Counted from the first letter of the stretch, positions 1 to 8,962 are shown. The stretch: DNA of 22,081 bases from DATAXI01 sp036266845 (GCA_036266845.1 DATAXI010000150.1:1-22081), one strand, 5' to 3'. Translations and numbers: made by a program. Notes: generated by a model from the sequence alone, not told the origin.

Positions 1-528
1 GAGCGAGCGCACGGCTGCACGCTCGTACTGCGCCAGCTTCCAGAGATTCTCGCGCCGCAGCAGGCGCGCCTTCGCGTCCAGATTAAGCACGTTCAACTCC
101 TCCTTCTGGAAGAGCAGATCGACGCGGCTCCGGTCCATCACCCGCAGGGCGCGCCCGGCGATCTGCCTCACGTATTGCCACATCACCAGGTCGCAGAAGT
201 GGATCAGGTCGTAATCCCGGCCCGCGGCAAACTGCCTGAGCGCCGGAAACACGTTCGATTGCGACCAGTGGGCGATGCTGGCGGGCATCGAGTTGAGCAG
301 ACGATTGGGAAAAAGCCTCTGCCAGGGCGGATTCTCGAATGGATGGAATCGGACGCGCTCGCAGAACGCCGTAAACACGGCCAAATGATCGCGAGCCTCC
401 GGCGAGGCGAGGCAGAAGAGATCCGTCTCGTGATGCCGCGCCAGCTCGCGAGCGAGATTGAATACGCGGTGATAGGTCCCGCGATTCAACGGATATGGCA
501 CGTAAGGATAGACGAGGAGCAGGCGCAT
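1..528 (-). CDS. Glycosyltransferase family 4, N-terminal part (cut by window edge)
   Basis: The reading frame is open from an ATG at 528 to the left edge of the window, giving 176 codons with no stop, so the C-terminal half is missing. It starts MRLLLVYPYVPYPLNRG and continues with a helix containing RVFNLARELARHHETDLFCLA. This is the classic N-terminal Rossmann start of GT4/GT-B glycosyltransferases, where the first strand and Gly loop precede a helix that binds the acceptor. A later strand, RDYDLIHFCD, fits the same domain. The donor-binding EX7E motif would lie outside the window, so the sugar cannot be guessed. The start overlaps the flippase stop by one base (TGATG), which implies translational coupling. 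It probably adds one sugar to the lipid-linked repeat unit on the cytoplasmic membrane. The family call is firm enough from the N-terminus and context; the acceptor is unknown. Confidence 0.8.
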   Translation of the reverse strand, partial: MRLLLVYPYVPYPLNRGTYHRVFNLARELARHHETDLFCLASPEARDHLAVFTAFCERVRFHPFENPPWQRLFPNRLLNSMPASIAHWSQSNVFPALRQFAAGRDYDLIHFCDLVMWQYVRQIAGRALRVMDRSRVDLLFQKEELNVLNLDAKARLLRRENLWKLAQYERAAVRSL

Positions 529-2051
529 CAGCTTTTTGCCACGGCGGGCGCTGGAGATTTCTGGATGAGATTGCGGAAATGGGAGCCGCCAAAGAGCAGC
601 GCGGTGCCGAAGACCAGCGCGCCGCGCCACGCGCAGCCGATGAAGCCGGCCGGCGCCTGGAAGATGGCGAGCAATATGGCAAGCACGATCACTGAGCCGC
701 CGATCGGGATGAGCACCGGCAGCAGAAACTCGCGCAGCACGTGGCCGTAGCTGCATTTCGCAAATTTCGCCGTGAGCGGCACCATCCAGAACCAGCCGAT
801 GAGCACCGTGGGGATGAGCGTGCCAATCGCGACGCCGAGCACCCCGAGCGGATAGACCAGCACGATGCTGAGAATCAGATTAAGCGCGGCGTCCACCGCG
901 CTTGCCTTGAGCAAGGGGCGCTCCCAGCCGCACATGACCAGGACGCGCTTCGGGCAGCTATTGGTGAGCATCGAGCTGTAAGTCGCCAGCAGCAGCGCCT
1001 GGCCGGTCCAAAAGGTGGACGGCTCCACGTGCCTGAGCCCGCTCAGCACCTTGATGACCGGCTCCAGGTAAGCGGCGCAAAGCGCGTACAGCGGCGTGGT
1101 CAGCAGAATCGTGAAGCGGGAGCTGCGGAACAAAAGCTCGCACACGCCGTGGTGATCGTTCTTCCCGCCCAGGTGCGCGGCGGCCGGCGAGAGCGCCTCC
1201 TGCACCTGTTTCGAGAACAGCCCAAACATTTCCGCCGCCTTGTAGCCCACCTGGTACACGGCGACGAACGAGACGCCGATGGTGAAGCTGATCACGCCCT
1301 GGTCCGCCCGCAGCATGATGAGGTTTGTGAAGGTGATGAGATACGCCACCAGCGAGAAGGAGAGGACGCCGCGCACCTCGCCAAAGTGGAAATTGCGCGG
1401 ATGCAAGCTCAGGCCGCGCAGATGCAGCCTTGCGAGAAAGAAAGCCGCGAGATTTGGCGCCGCCGTGGTCGCGACACTGATGAACACGAGCACCGGGAAC
1501 GCCCAGTGCAGGGTGAGGCCGGCTATCATGAGCGCCAGGTTCAGCGCCTGCGCGGCGATGAGCGTCCAGTTCACAATATCCAGCCGGTGCAGCCCGCGCA
1601 GCATCTCCGGAAAGAGCGCCATGGGAAAATTGACCGCCATCGCGACGAAAAAGACGAGGTAGGCCGCGCCGAATTCCGGCATGTTGGCCGGGCTCACCTT
1701 GATCCAGACCAGGAAAAAAGGCCGGATAACCATGAACGCCCCCAGCAGCGCCGCCGCCAGCGCGGTAAACGTCCAGAAGATGGTGCTCACCAGCCGGTTG
1801 ATGGAGGCGATGTCCCCGGACACGGATTTTTGCGCCACGGTCTTTTGCACCGAGAACCCGAGCCCGAAATCCAGCAGAATCGCGTAGCCGAACAGCGACC
1901 AGAGAAGCGAGTAATAGCCGAACTGCTCCCGCCCGAGATGCTGGAACATGAGCCTGAAGAGAACCACGCCCGCCGCCATGCGGAAGATGGTGCTCAGGTA
2001 ATTGGTGGCCGCGTTGCGCCAGAAATGCTTGCGCCAGGGATCGTCAGACAT
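528..2051 (-). CDS. Wzx-like polysaccharide flippase (MOP superfamily)
   Basis: A 507-residue, highly hydrophobic protein with about 12-14 membrane segments. The N-terminus (KHFWRNAATNYLSTIFRMAAG, then a segment with FGYYSLLWSLFGYAILLDFG) is typical of the polysaccharide-biosynthesis/MATE-like proteins that flip undecaprenyl-linked oligosaccharides across the inner membrane. The length matches the family (about 450-520). The start is the ATG at 2051. It overlaps the 3' end of the upstream GT2 gene by eight bases (ATGTCTGA), and the stop overlaps the start of the downstream GT4 gene by one base, so the three leftward genes form one coupled operon. Context (three glycosyltransferases plus an O-antigen-ligase-like protein) supports a Wzx role over a MATE drug exporter. 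Substrate identity cannot be read from the sequence. Confidence 0.85.
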   Translation of the reverse strand: MSDDPWRKHFWRNAATNYLSTIFRMAAGVVLFRLMFQHLGREQFGYYSLLWSLFGYAILLDFGLGFSVQKTVAQKSVSGDIASINRLVSTIFWTFTALAAALLGAFMVIRPFFLVWIKVSPANMPEFGAAYLVFFVAMAVNFPMALFPEMLRGLHRLDIVNWTLIAAQALNLALMIAGLTLHWAFPVLVFISVATTAAPNLAAFFLARLHLRGLSLHPRNFHFGEVRGVLSFSLVAYLITFTNLIMLRADQGVISFTIGVSFVAVYQVGYKAAEMFGLFSKQVQEALSPAAAHLGGKNDHHGVCELLFRSSRFTILLTTPLYALCAAYLEPVIKVLSGLRHVEPSTFWTGQALLLATYSSMLTNSCPKRVLVMCGWERPLLKASAVDAALNLILSIVLVYPLGVLGVAIGTLIPTVLIGWFWMVPLTAKFAKCSYGHVLREFLLPVLIPIGGSVIVLAILLAIFQAPAGFIGCAWRGALVFGTALLFGGSHFRNLIQKSPAPAVAKS

Positions 2052-2955
2052 GGGCTGGTTCCAGAGTTGCGGAGCGGTAGTGCGCCCATCCTTTTTTGAA
2101 GCCCTTCCACTTTCCCAGCCGTTGCGCCACGCGCACCGTCACGGCGTGCGGCCACTCGCGGGCGCTGCCGGTGCGCAGGCAATAGCGCAAATCCCGCAGG
2201 CTCTCCTTTGCGGCTCCGGCCAGCACGGTGCGGGAAAAACCGAGCGCATCCGCATCCACGCAATCCAGCGCCGCCAGCGCAAACGCCTCGCCGTGGCAGC
2301 GCTTGAATGCCTGCCTGAGGGTGTAATTGTGCGAGTGGATGGCCCCGGCTCCCGGAGCATAGGGAATCTTCCAGCCGCGTGCGATGAGCCGCCGCGACCA
2401 CTCGTCATCCTCGGAGTATTGCAAATCCTCGCGGAAGGGCTCGGCTTCCCATGCCTCGCGATTGACCACGGAGTTTGCCATGCTGAAAAAATGGTCCCAC
2501 GCCGTGCTCTCCCGGTTTGGGCCGAAACAGCGCTCGTAATCGTGCGCGTAAACCGCCTGGCAGCCGGGCCGGGGTCTCTGCGCGCCGTATGCGGCTCCGT
2601 TCCGTGCGGAGGCTCTTACGGCGGCGATCAAATCCCGCAGCCAGCGGCGACCGACCGGCTCGCAATCCGAATTGAGAAAAACCACCCACTGGGAATGCGT
2701 CTCGCGCATCCCCCGGTTCAGCACTGCGCCGGGAATATAATCCCCCGCCCGGATATGGATCAGTTTGTCGGGATCAAAGGATTTGATTATCGGCACCGTG
2801 TGGTCCGTTGAGCCGGAATCGATGTGCACCATCTCGACCGGACCCGCGTATTCCTGGCTCTTCACCCCGCGCAACGTGGCGCCGATGAGGCCGTCATCGT
2901 TCTTGGAACGCATGACAATGGAAACAGGGTCAACGATTTGATCGGGCACGGGCAT
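2044..2955 (-). CDS. Glycosyltransferase family 2
   Basis: A 303-residue GT-A fold glycosyltransferase. After a short leader comes VSIVMRSKND (residues 11-20). The nucleotide-binding HIDSGSTD follows (44-51, Asp46 and Asp51), then FLNSDCEP at about 93-100, where Asp97 sits at the metal-binding DXD position. SEDDEWSRR at 181-189 provides the acidic catalytic-base region. No membrane segment follows, so it is a cytoplasmic enzyme using a nucleotide sugar and a lipid-linked acceptor. I chose the ATG at 2955; a GTG directly before it (2958) is in frame and would add one residue. No convincing Shine-Dalgarno is visible for either. It is the first gene of the leftward arm and overlaps the flippase start by eight bases. 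The resemblance is to rhamnosyl/galactofuranosyl-type GT2 enzymes, but the donor is unproven. Confidence 0.85.
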   Translation of the reverse strand: MPVPDQIVDPVSIVMRSKNDDGLIGATLRGVKSQEYAGPVEMVHIDSGSTDHTVPIIKSFDPDKLIHIRAGDYIPGAVLNRGMRETHSQWVVFLNSDCEPVGRRWLRDLIAAVRASARNGAAYGAQRPRPGCQAVYAHDYERCFGPNRESTAWDHFFSMANSVVNREAWEAEPFREDLQYSEDDEWSRRLIARGWKIPYAPGAGAIHSHNYTLRQAFKRCHGEAFALAALDCVDADALGFSRTVLAGAAKESLRDLRYCLRTGSAREWPHAVTVRVAQRLGKWKGFKKGWAHYRSATLEPAHV

Positions 2956-2961
2956 CACGGC

Positions 2962-2988
2962 TTTTCAAGCATCCGCCATGCCTAGAAT
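2962..2988 (+). promoter_or_regulatory. Weak candidate promoter in the divergent EPS intergenic region
   Basis: The 81 bases between the divergent GT2 and GT4 genes must hold the start signals for both arms. On the plus strand TTTTCA (2962-2967) and TAGAAT (2983-2988) are spaced by 15 bases, which is short for a sigma-70 promoter, so this is only a weak candidate. I found no better minus-strand pair. The segment is locally AT-rich (around 2984-3000) compared with the flanking genes. Confidence 0.22.
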
Positions 2989-3036
2989 TACGTACTTTTA
3001 CGGCCCGTTTTCTGCTTGCTCCTACGGCGGCATAAA

Positions 3037-4344
3037 ATGCGCCCGTTATCTGCTCCTCAACGCATCCTTCACGTCCCCCGGCGTTTCGTCGCGCACGAGT
3101 GGGGAGGCACCGAAACTGTCCTGGCGGAACTCGCATCACAGCAGCAGGCCCATGGTTATTCTCCAGAGATCCATACCTCGCTCGCATTGAGCGACTTGGG
3201 CAAGGAGATCATCCGCGGAATCCCCGTCCGCCGCTACGGGTATTGTTATCCATTTTTCGGCCTCAGCGAGCAACAGCGCAGCCAGCTCGACCGCAAGGGG
3301 GGCAATCTCGTTTCGTTGGGATTGTTCGCATCTCTGGTGCGGGCAAAACACGTACGTATTTTTCACGCCCATACGCTGAAGCGGCTCGGCGGCGAGGTCC
3401 TCACTGCGGCGCGTCTGCGGCGGAAGCCCTTTGTCGTCACCCTGCACGGCGGCGTGTACGATGTGCCGAAAGCGGAACAGAAACAGGTGGTGGAAACGCA
3501 GGCTGGGCATTACGAGTGGGGCAAGTTTTTTGGGCTGCTCTTCCGGTCCCGCAGGATCCTGGAGGAAGCGGACGCCGTGGTGTGCGTGGGCCTGGGCGAG
3601 TACCGGAAGGCGAGCGCGGCGCTGGGCCATGGACGCGTGCATCACCTGGGCAATGGGGTCAATGCCGGGCGTTTCTCCCGCGGCGATGGCATGGCCTTCC
3701 GGCGCGGGCACGGAATTCCCCGGGGTGCGCTGGTGGTTGCGTGCTACAGCCGGTTTGACCCGCAGAAGGATCAACTGAGCCTTGTGGAGGCATTTGACCG
3801 GCTGGCGGCTACGCACCCGCGGCTGCACCTGGTGCTGGCCGGGCCGTGCACGGTGCCGGAGTACCTGGCGGCGCTGGATGCGCGCATCGCGGCCAGCCCG
3901 GCCGCAGGCCGCATCCGGCGGCTGGGCGCCATCGAGAGCGCCGGTCAGGCGCTGCCGGATGCGTATCACGGATGCGACATCTTTGCGCTGCCCTCGCGGC
4001 ATGAGCCATTTGGCATTGTGGTGCTGGAGGCCTGGTGCGCGGGCCGGCCGGTCGCGGCGGCGAATGTCGGCGGCCTCGGCGCGCTGGTGGGCGATGGCGA
4101 GAACGGCCTGCTCTTCCCGAGCGGCGATGTCGCGGCCATGGCGGAGCGGATTGGCGCGCTGGCGTCATCGGCGGAATTGCGGGCAAAACTGGCCGACGCC
4201 GGGCGTAACCTCGCGATGCGGACTTACACATGGGAGCGCATCGCGGAGCGGACGGAGACCATTTACCAGGCGGCGGAAGCCCATTGCGCAGGCCAGGGTA
4301 ACAAGCGCGCGGCATCGGCGGCGCTCGCGGCGGAAATACGATGA
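3037..4344 (+). CDS. Glycosyltransferase family 4 (GT-B)
   Basis: A 435-residue GT4 enzyme. The N-terminal domain begins RILHVPRRFVAHEWGGTET, the strand plus Gly-Gly-Thr-Glu loop typical of GT4, and carries a conserved VTLHGGVYD stretch. The C-terminal donor domain has VVACYSRFDPQKDQ and the diagnostic EX7E motif in HEPFGIVVLEAW (Glu323 and Glu331), followed by GENGLLFPSGD. I chose the ATG at 3037. The open frame extends to a TTG at 3016, but that adds only seven residues of poor family fit. It is the first gene of the rightward arm. Its TGA overlaps the next ATG by four bases (ATGA, 4341-4344), so it is coupled to the polymerase-like gene. It probably transfers a sugar to a lipid-linked intermediate on the cytoplasmic face. 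The donor sugar is unknown. Confidence 0.88.
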   Translation: MRPLSAPQRILHVPRRFVAHEWGGTETVLAELASQQQAHGYSPEIHTSLALSDLGKEIIRGIPVRRYGYCYPFFGLSEQQRSQLDRKGGNLVSLGLFASLVRAKHVRIFHAHTLKRLGGEVLTAARLRRKPFVVTLHGGVYDVPKAEQKQVVETQAGHYEWGKFFGLLFRSRRILEEADAVVCVGLGEYRKASAALGHGRVHHLGNGVNAGRFSRGDGMAFRRGHGIPRGALVVACYSRFDPQKDQLSLVEAFDRLAATHPRLHLVLAGPCTVPEYLAALDARIAASPAAGRIRRLGAIESAGQALPDAYHGCDIFALPSRHEPFGIVVLEAWCAGRPVAAANVGGLGALVGDGENGLLFPSGDVAAMAERIGALASSAELRAKLADAGRNLAMRTYTWERIAERTETIYQAAEAHCAGQGNKRAASAALAAEIR

Positions 4345-5693
4345 GCGATTTCATCAAGGGGCCGTTCATCCTGTTCCTGTACCTCGTGGTCGCGCCGGCG
4401 ATCGCAATGTTCATCCGGGGCAATCGGCGGCGGCAGCGCTGGGCCTTCGGCATCCTGGTTTTCATGACCTCGTGGCAAATCAACAAGATCACGATGATGC
4501 TGGATTCCATCGATTGGTACCGCGGCGCCACCAAGGGCTTCGAGTTTGGCCTGATGGACGTCATGAGCATCGCGATCCTGCTGGAGGCTTTCCTGTCGCG
4601 GAAGCGGGGCTGGCGTTTCATGGCGCCCGGGGCCGCGCTTTACTTACTCTATGTCGCGCTCTCGATGGTCTCCATTCTCAACGCGCCGGAGAAGGTCTAT
4701 ACATTGATGGCCGCACTCCGGTTCGCGAAAGCGACGCTCGTCTATCTGGCCGCGTTCCAGTTTTTGCATGATACCGACGATCTCTTGGTCATGCTGCGCG
4801 CGCTGGCCGTGACGCTGATTGTCCAGATGTTTGTGGTCCTGAAGATGAAGTACAAGGATCACGTCTTCCAGGTGATGGGCTGGTTCGAGCACCAAAACGC
4901 GCTCGCCATGTGGTCTTACATGTGCGGCTTCGCATTGCTCGCGGCGGCCATCGGGCCGGCTTCCAAAAAGGATACGCGCCTCTTTGTCACGGGTTATCTC
5001 GCGTCCGGGATCATGGTTCAATCGGCGCTTTCCCGCGCCTCGCTGCTCGCCTACGCCATCGGCACCGCGATTGTCTTTTGCATCAGCTTCATCGATCAAC
5101 CCACGCGCAAGCGCCTTGTATCCATGCTGGTGGTAGGGGCGCTGGGCGTAACGGGGCTGATGATCGCGCTGCCCACGTTGATGATGCGCTTTGGCGAGGA
5201 TCGCAACCAGCAGAGCGCGGAGTTGCGCGTGATGCTGAACGCTTCCGCCGCGGAAATCCTGCGCGACCATCCCCTGGGCGGCGGCTGGAATAACTTCGTC
5301 GTCCTCGCGAATAATCCCTACCCGTACGGGGACGTGATCGACGATTGGACCCGCGCGCGCGGGATGAACCTGGACCCGGACGAGGTGCATCCGCAACCGG
5401 AAAGCCATTACTGGCTGATGCTCGCCGAGAACGGTTACCCCGGCTTTTTTGCCTATCTCCTCTTCATCCTGGTCACTACGTTCTGGTGCGTGCGCGGGAT
5501 GGTTTTCTGCCGCCGCACGGCCACCGGTGCTTTCCTCATCGGCGTGACTGTGGCAATGGTGATTACTTACCTGCACAGTAACTATGAGCGGGTGCTTACC
5601 CAGACAAAGAATCTCTACACCTGGCTGATATTCCTCGGGTTCGTCGCCCGCATCGAGTACGAGCGGCGGCTTGTCGCGAGGAACCGGATATGA
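4341..5693 (+). CDS. O-antigen ligase / Wzy polymerase-like membrane protein
   Basis: A 450-residue multispanning protein (about 10-12 hydrophobic segments) with the large periplasmic loop of the Wzy/WaaL family. The loop contains ILRDHPLGGGWNNF and then HPQPESHYWLMLAENGYPG (Glu354, Ser355, His356). This is the family hallmark, in which a conserved HN/SHN-type motif precedes a membrane helix. WaaL/Wzy proteins transfer polyprenyl-diphosphate-linked glycan to lipid A core or to another repeat unit in the periplasm. With a flippase but no lipid A core genes nearby, polymerase is the likelier role, though sequence alone does not separate the two. Both ends overlap neighbours by ATGA (4341-4344 with the GT4, 5690-5693 with the GH9 gene), so all three are translated as one coupled unit. 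Confidence 0.82.
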   Translation: MSDFIKGPFILFLYLVVAPAIAMFIRGNRRRQRWAFGILVFMTSWQINKITMMLDSIDWYRGATKGFEFGLMDVMSIAILLEAFLSRKRGWRFMAPGAALYLLYVALSMVSILNAPEKVYTLMAALRFAKATLVYLAAFQFLHDTDDLLVMLRALAVTLIVQMFVVLKMKYKDHVFQVMGWFEHQNALAMWSYMCGFALLAAAIGPASKKDTRLFVTGYLASGIMVQSALSRASLLAYAIGTAIVFCISFIDQPTRKRLVSMLVVGALGVTGLMIALPTLMMRFGEDRNQQSAELRVMLNASAAEILRDHPLGGGWNNFVVLANNPYPYGDVIDDWTRARGMNLDPDEVHPQPESHYWLMLAENGYPGFFAYLLFILVTTFWCVRGMVFCRRTATGAFLIGVTVAMVITYLHSNYERVLTQTKNLYTWLIFLGFVARIEYERRLVARNRI

Positions 5694-8600
5694 TCCGCCC
5701 GATCCGCACCCACCACTTTGCCGCGGTCCTGTGCGCGGCGCTTGCCATGGCCGCCAATTCCGACCAGGCGCCGCAGCAGGCCGGCACGCCCATCGCGATT
5801 GATTATGCGACGCTGCAACTGCCGCGCCCCGGCGACATGGCGTTGCAGATTCTTACGCCCACCCTGCTGGAGATCGTCAATATCAACACGAAGCAACCCG
5901 ATCCCGCGACGGTCAGCAATTGGGATTTCATCGACGCCGCGGGGAATGCGCAGTTGCCCGCCGCGCCGGAGTTTGCGGTCTGCGTGAATGGCGCGCCGGC
6001 CCCCGTGAGCGCCGTAGGCTTCAAGCGCCGCCCGCTTTACGCGCCGCTGGCGGAGTACGATCTGCGCATCGACAACCGGCTTTACCTTCAATTGGCGGGC
6101 GCGATCCAGCCTGGCCAGTCTGTAACGGTCTTAAATCCCGGCGGCAGCCTCTGGTCCTCCGGCGTTGTACTCAGCGGCACCTACTCGCCACTGCAATTCA
6201 GCCCTGCCATCCATGTAAACCAGGAAGGTTATATCGCCCAGGGGCCGAAGAAGGCGATGGTGGGTTACTATCTGGGCACTCTGGGGGAAATGCCGGCGCC
6301 GTCGAGTAACTTCAGTCTCATGGATACAGTTTCGGGCAATATCGTGTTTACCGGCACGCTTACATCGAGGCCGGATATCGGCTGGGTTTACCAGGCCGCG
6401 CCTTATCAACAGGTTTACCAGGCGGACTTCAGCGGCTTTACGGCGCCGGGCCAATATGAGTTGATGGTGCCCGGGTTGGGCGCATCGCTGCCGTTCAAGA
6501 TCGATCCTCAGATTGCGATGGATTTCACCCGCGCCTACGCGCTGGGCCTTTACCACCAGCGCTGCGGCGCCGCGCTGAGCCTGCCCTATACCCGCTTTAC
6601 CCATCCCGCCTGCCACCTCGCTCCGGCCAGCATTCCGCTGCCGGCATCCGCCTTTTCGAATACGTGGAACATGATCGCGAGCGATGCCGCGAGCAACCCC
6701 AACCCCCTCCAGACCGCGGCGCCGCTCACCAGTCCCGCGGCGATGCTTTACCCCTATGTCCGCACGGGTTTCGTGGATGTCAGCGGCGGCCATCACGATG
6801 CCGGGGACTACAGCAAATATACCATCGACAGCGCGCAGCTCATCCACGCGCTTGTCTTTGCCGCCGATAACTTCCCGAACGCCGGCGCGCTCGATAACCT
6901 TGGCATCCCGGAAAGCGGAGACGGCAACAGCGATTTGCTTCAGGAGGCGAAGTGGGAAGCCGATTTTCTCGCGAAAATGCAGGACACCGACGGCGGATTC
7001 TACTTCCTCGTCTATCCCCGCAATCGCCCTTATGAGTTGAACGTGCTGCCGCAGAATGGCGACCCGCAGGTGGTCTGGCCAAAGAATACCGCGGCGACCG
7101 CGTCAGCCGTGGCCGCGCTGGCGGAAGCGGCTTCCTCTCCGCTCTTCAAAAGCGAGTTTCCCAGTTCCGCCGCCATCTACATGCGGGATGCGCAAAAGGG
7201 ATGGACGTTCCTGATGAATGCCGTTGCCGCGCGCGGGGTGGCTGGCTCCTACCAGCGAATGACCGATTACGGCGATACCTTTGCCGGTGTCGATGAACTG
7301 GCGTGGGCGGCCGCGGCCATGTATGCGGCCACGGGAGATACGACTTACCAGCAATATCTCTTCCAATGGTATAACCCGGACGATCCCGCGACGCTCCGCT
7401 GGACCTGGTGGCGATTGTACGAAGGCTATGGCTGCGCCGCGCGGACTTATGCGTTCGCGGCGCATTCCGGACGCTTGAATGCTGGCCAGCTCGATCCCGG
7501 ATACCTTGCGCAATGCGACGCGCAAATCGAGGCGGCCGGCAACGACGTGCTCACACGCACTCAGGACAGCGCCTACGGTACCGCGTTCGATCTGGAATCG
7601 AAGCGGGCCATGACCGCCGGATGGTATTTTGGCCTGGACCGGTCCTTCGATATGGCGGTGGCCTACCAGTTAAACCCGAATCCGCAATATGTGGACGCGA
7701 TCCTTTCCAACATGAATTATGAAGGCGGCTGCAATCCGCTGAATGTCTCTTATCTCACCGGCGTTGGTTACAAGCGGCAGCGGGAAATTGTTAACCAATT
7801 CTCGCAAAACGACGGCCGCGACATGCCTCCCTCCGGGTTGCCGCTGGGGGAGATACAGACCGGCCTGCCCTATCTCACCACTTATGGACCGTCGCTGGAT
7901 AAGCTGGCTTATCCACCCGATGGCGCGACGGTAAATCCCCATCCCTTTTACGACCGCTGGAGCGATACTTACAACACCACCACGGAAGCGACGGTGGTGA
8001 ACCAGTCGCGCGCGCTCGCGACGCTCGCCTTTCTCGCCGGGCAAAACCAGGGCCAGGCGCAGAGCTGGAACTCCGGCGCCGCCAGGATCAATACCCCCGC
8101 GGGATACGCCCCGGCCGGCGTGCCCGTGACGCTGACGCTGCAATCTTCCCTCGATATGACGGGAGCGGAAATTGTTTGGGAAATCCAGGGGCAGGAGCCG
8201 CTTCGCGGTGGAACCACGTGCGTTTTCACCCCGGTTTCCGCCGGAAGCCTGTGGGTGGAGGCGGAAGTGCATTGGATCGACGGCCGGCGCGCTTTTGCCG
8301 TAGCCACGCTCCCGGTCTATCAACCGGACGGCGGTACCCCCTTCCAGCCGGACGGGCACACGATCGCGCTGTACCATTTCAATGGAAACTTCCACGACTC
8401 CGGCGCGAATCACCTCAACCTGGCCGTCTCCGGCCATGCCGCGCTCGCAGCCGGCAACAGCGGCTGGAGCAGCCATCCCACGGGGGACGCCGCCGGTTTC
8501 CAAGCGCTGGGAGATGCCCTGACGGTGAATATCCCGGACGCGCTCGTGATGCCCGGCAGGAAAGCGTCCCCGTTAAGTATCGAGGCCTATATTTATCCGC

Positions 8601-8962
8601 GCGGCTACCTGGCATATGGGGTCGGGAATTACCCGGTCGTCGGCCTCTCCCAGCAGTGGGATTCCTCGCTCGAGGTGGAGGATGGCAAATGGAACAGCCC
8701 CGCCTGTCCCGCTGCCGGCGCCGGCCAGAGCCCGATCCTCACCAGCCAGCAATGGTGCAACGCCACAACCCTCAATACCTGGCATCAGCTGAAGCTGACC
8801 TTCGCCAAAAGCGGCAATGCCGCCTGCTGGATCGATGGCGTTCAGGTGGGCGCCGTTTCCGGGGTGAAATTGAATTACCAGCGCGGCACTCCCTGGACCT
8901 TCACGCTCGGCAATTTCAACGGCGATATCGCCGAAGTCCGCGTCAGCAATATCGTGCGCTGA
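5690..8962 (+). CDS. Secreted multidomain glycoside hydrolase family 9 protein
   Basis: A 1090-residue exported protein. A signal peptide (basic start, then FAAVLCAALAMA) is followed by an extra beta-rich domain (about 40-165) and an Ig-like CelD_N module (about 171-280, starting SPAIHVNQEGY). The (alpha/alpha)6 GH9 catalytic domain spans about 284-785. After it come a second Ig-like stretch (about 795-880) and a C-terminal LamG/concanavalin-like domain (about 888-1090, with ALYHFNGNFHDSG and GDIAEVRVSNIV). HHDAGDYSKY contains the nucleophile-side pair Asp370/Asp373, and the general acid is probably Glu766 in TYNTTTEATVVN. The first GH9 signature is intact up to Ile700, but the His and Arg that close it are Val701 and Gln703, so cellulose specificity is doubtful. 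The ATG overlaps the stop of the Wzy-like gene (ATGA). GH9 enzymes cleave beta-1,4-glucans and related beta-glycans. Here I infer trimming or release of the exported polysaccharide. Confidence 0.87.
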   Translation: MIRPIRTHHFAAVLCAALAMAANSDQAPQQAGTPIAIDYATLQLPRPGDMALQILTPTLLEIVNINTKQPDPATVSNWDFIDAAGNAQLPAAPEFAVCVNGAPAPVSAVGFKRRPLYAPLAEYDLRIDNRLYLQLAGAIQPGQSVTVLNPGGSLWSSGVVLSGTYSPLQFSPAIHVNQEGYIAQGPKKAMVGYYLGTLGEMPAPSSNFSLMDTVSGNIVFTGTLTSRPDIGWVYQAAPYQQVYQADFSGFTAPGQYELMVPGLGASLPFKIDPQIAMDFTRAYALGLYHQRCGAALSLPYTRFTHPACHLAPASIPLPASAFSNTWNMIASDAASNPNPLQTAAPLTSPAAMLYPYVRTGFVDVSGGHHDAGDYSKYTIDSAQLIHALVFAADNFPNAGALDNLGIPESGDGNSDLLQEAKWEADFLAKMQDTDGGFYFLVYPRNRPYELNVLPQNGDPQVVWPKNTAATASAVAALAEAASSPLFKSEFPSSAAIYMRDAQKGWTFLMNAVAARGVAGSYQRMTDYGDTFAGVDELAWAAAAMYAATGDTTYQQYLFQWYNPDDPATLRWTWWRLYEGYGCAARTYAFAAHSGRLNAGQLDPGYLAQCDAQIEAAGNDVLTRTQDSAYGTAFDLESKRAMTAGWYFGLDRSFDMAVAYQLNPNPQYVDAILSNMNYEGGCNPLNVSYLTGVGYKRQREIVNQFSQNDGRDMPPSGLPLGEIQTGLPYLTTYGPSLDKLAYPPDGATVNPHPFYDRWSDTYNTTTEATVVNQSRALATLAFLAGQNQGQAQSWNSGAARINTPAGYAPAGVPVTLTLQSSLDMTGAEIVWEIQGQEPLRGGTTCVFTPVSAGSLWVEAEVHWIDGRRAFAVATLPVYQPDGGTPFQPDGHTIALYHFNGNFHDSGANHLNLAVSGHAALAAGNSGWSSHPTGDAAGFQALGDALTVNIPDALVMPGRKASPLSIEAYIYPRGYLAYGVGNYPVVGLSQQWDSSLEVEDGKWNSPACPAAGAGQSPILTSQQWCNATTLNTWHQLKLTFAKSGNAACWIDGVQVGAVSGVKLNYQRGTPWTFTLGNFNGDIAEVRVSNIVR

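Noticed and set aside
83..682. A 199-residue minus-strand open frame
   Set aside because: It lies in another frame from the edge-truncated GT4 gene (1-528) and the flippase end, and has no family resemblance.
741..2099. A 452-residue plus-strand open frame
   Set aside because: It is antisense to the flippase and has a low-complexity Arg/Glu/His composition; the membrane protein on the other strand is clearly the real gene.
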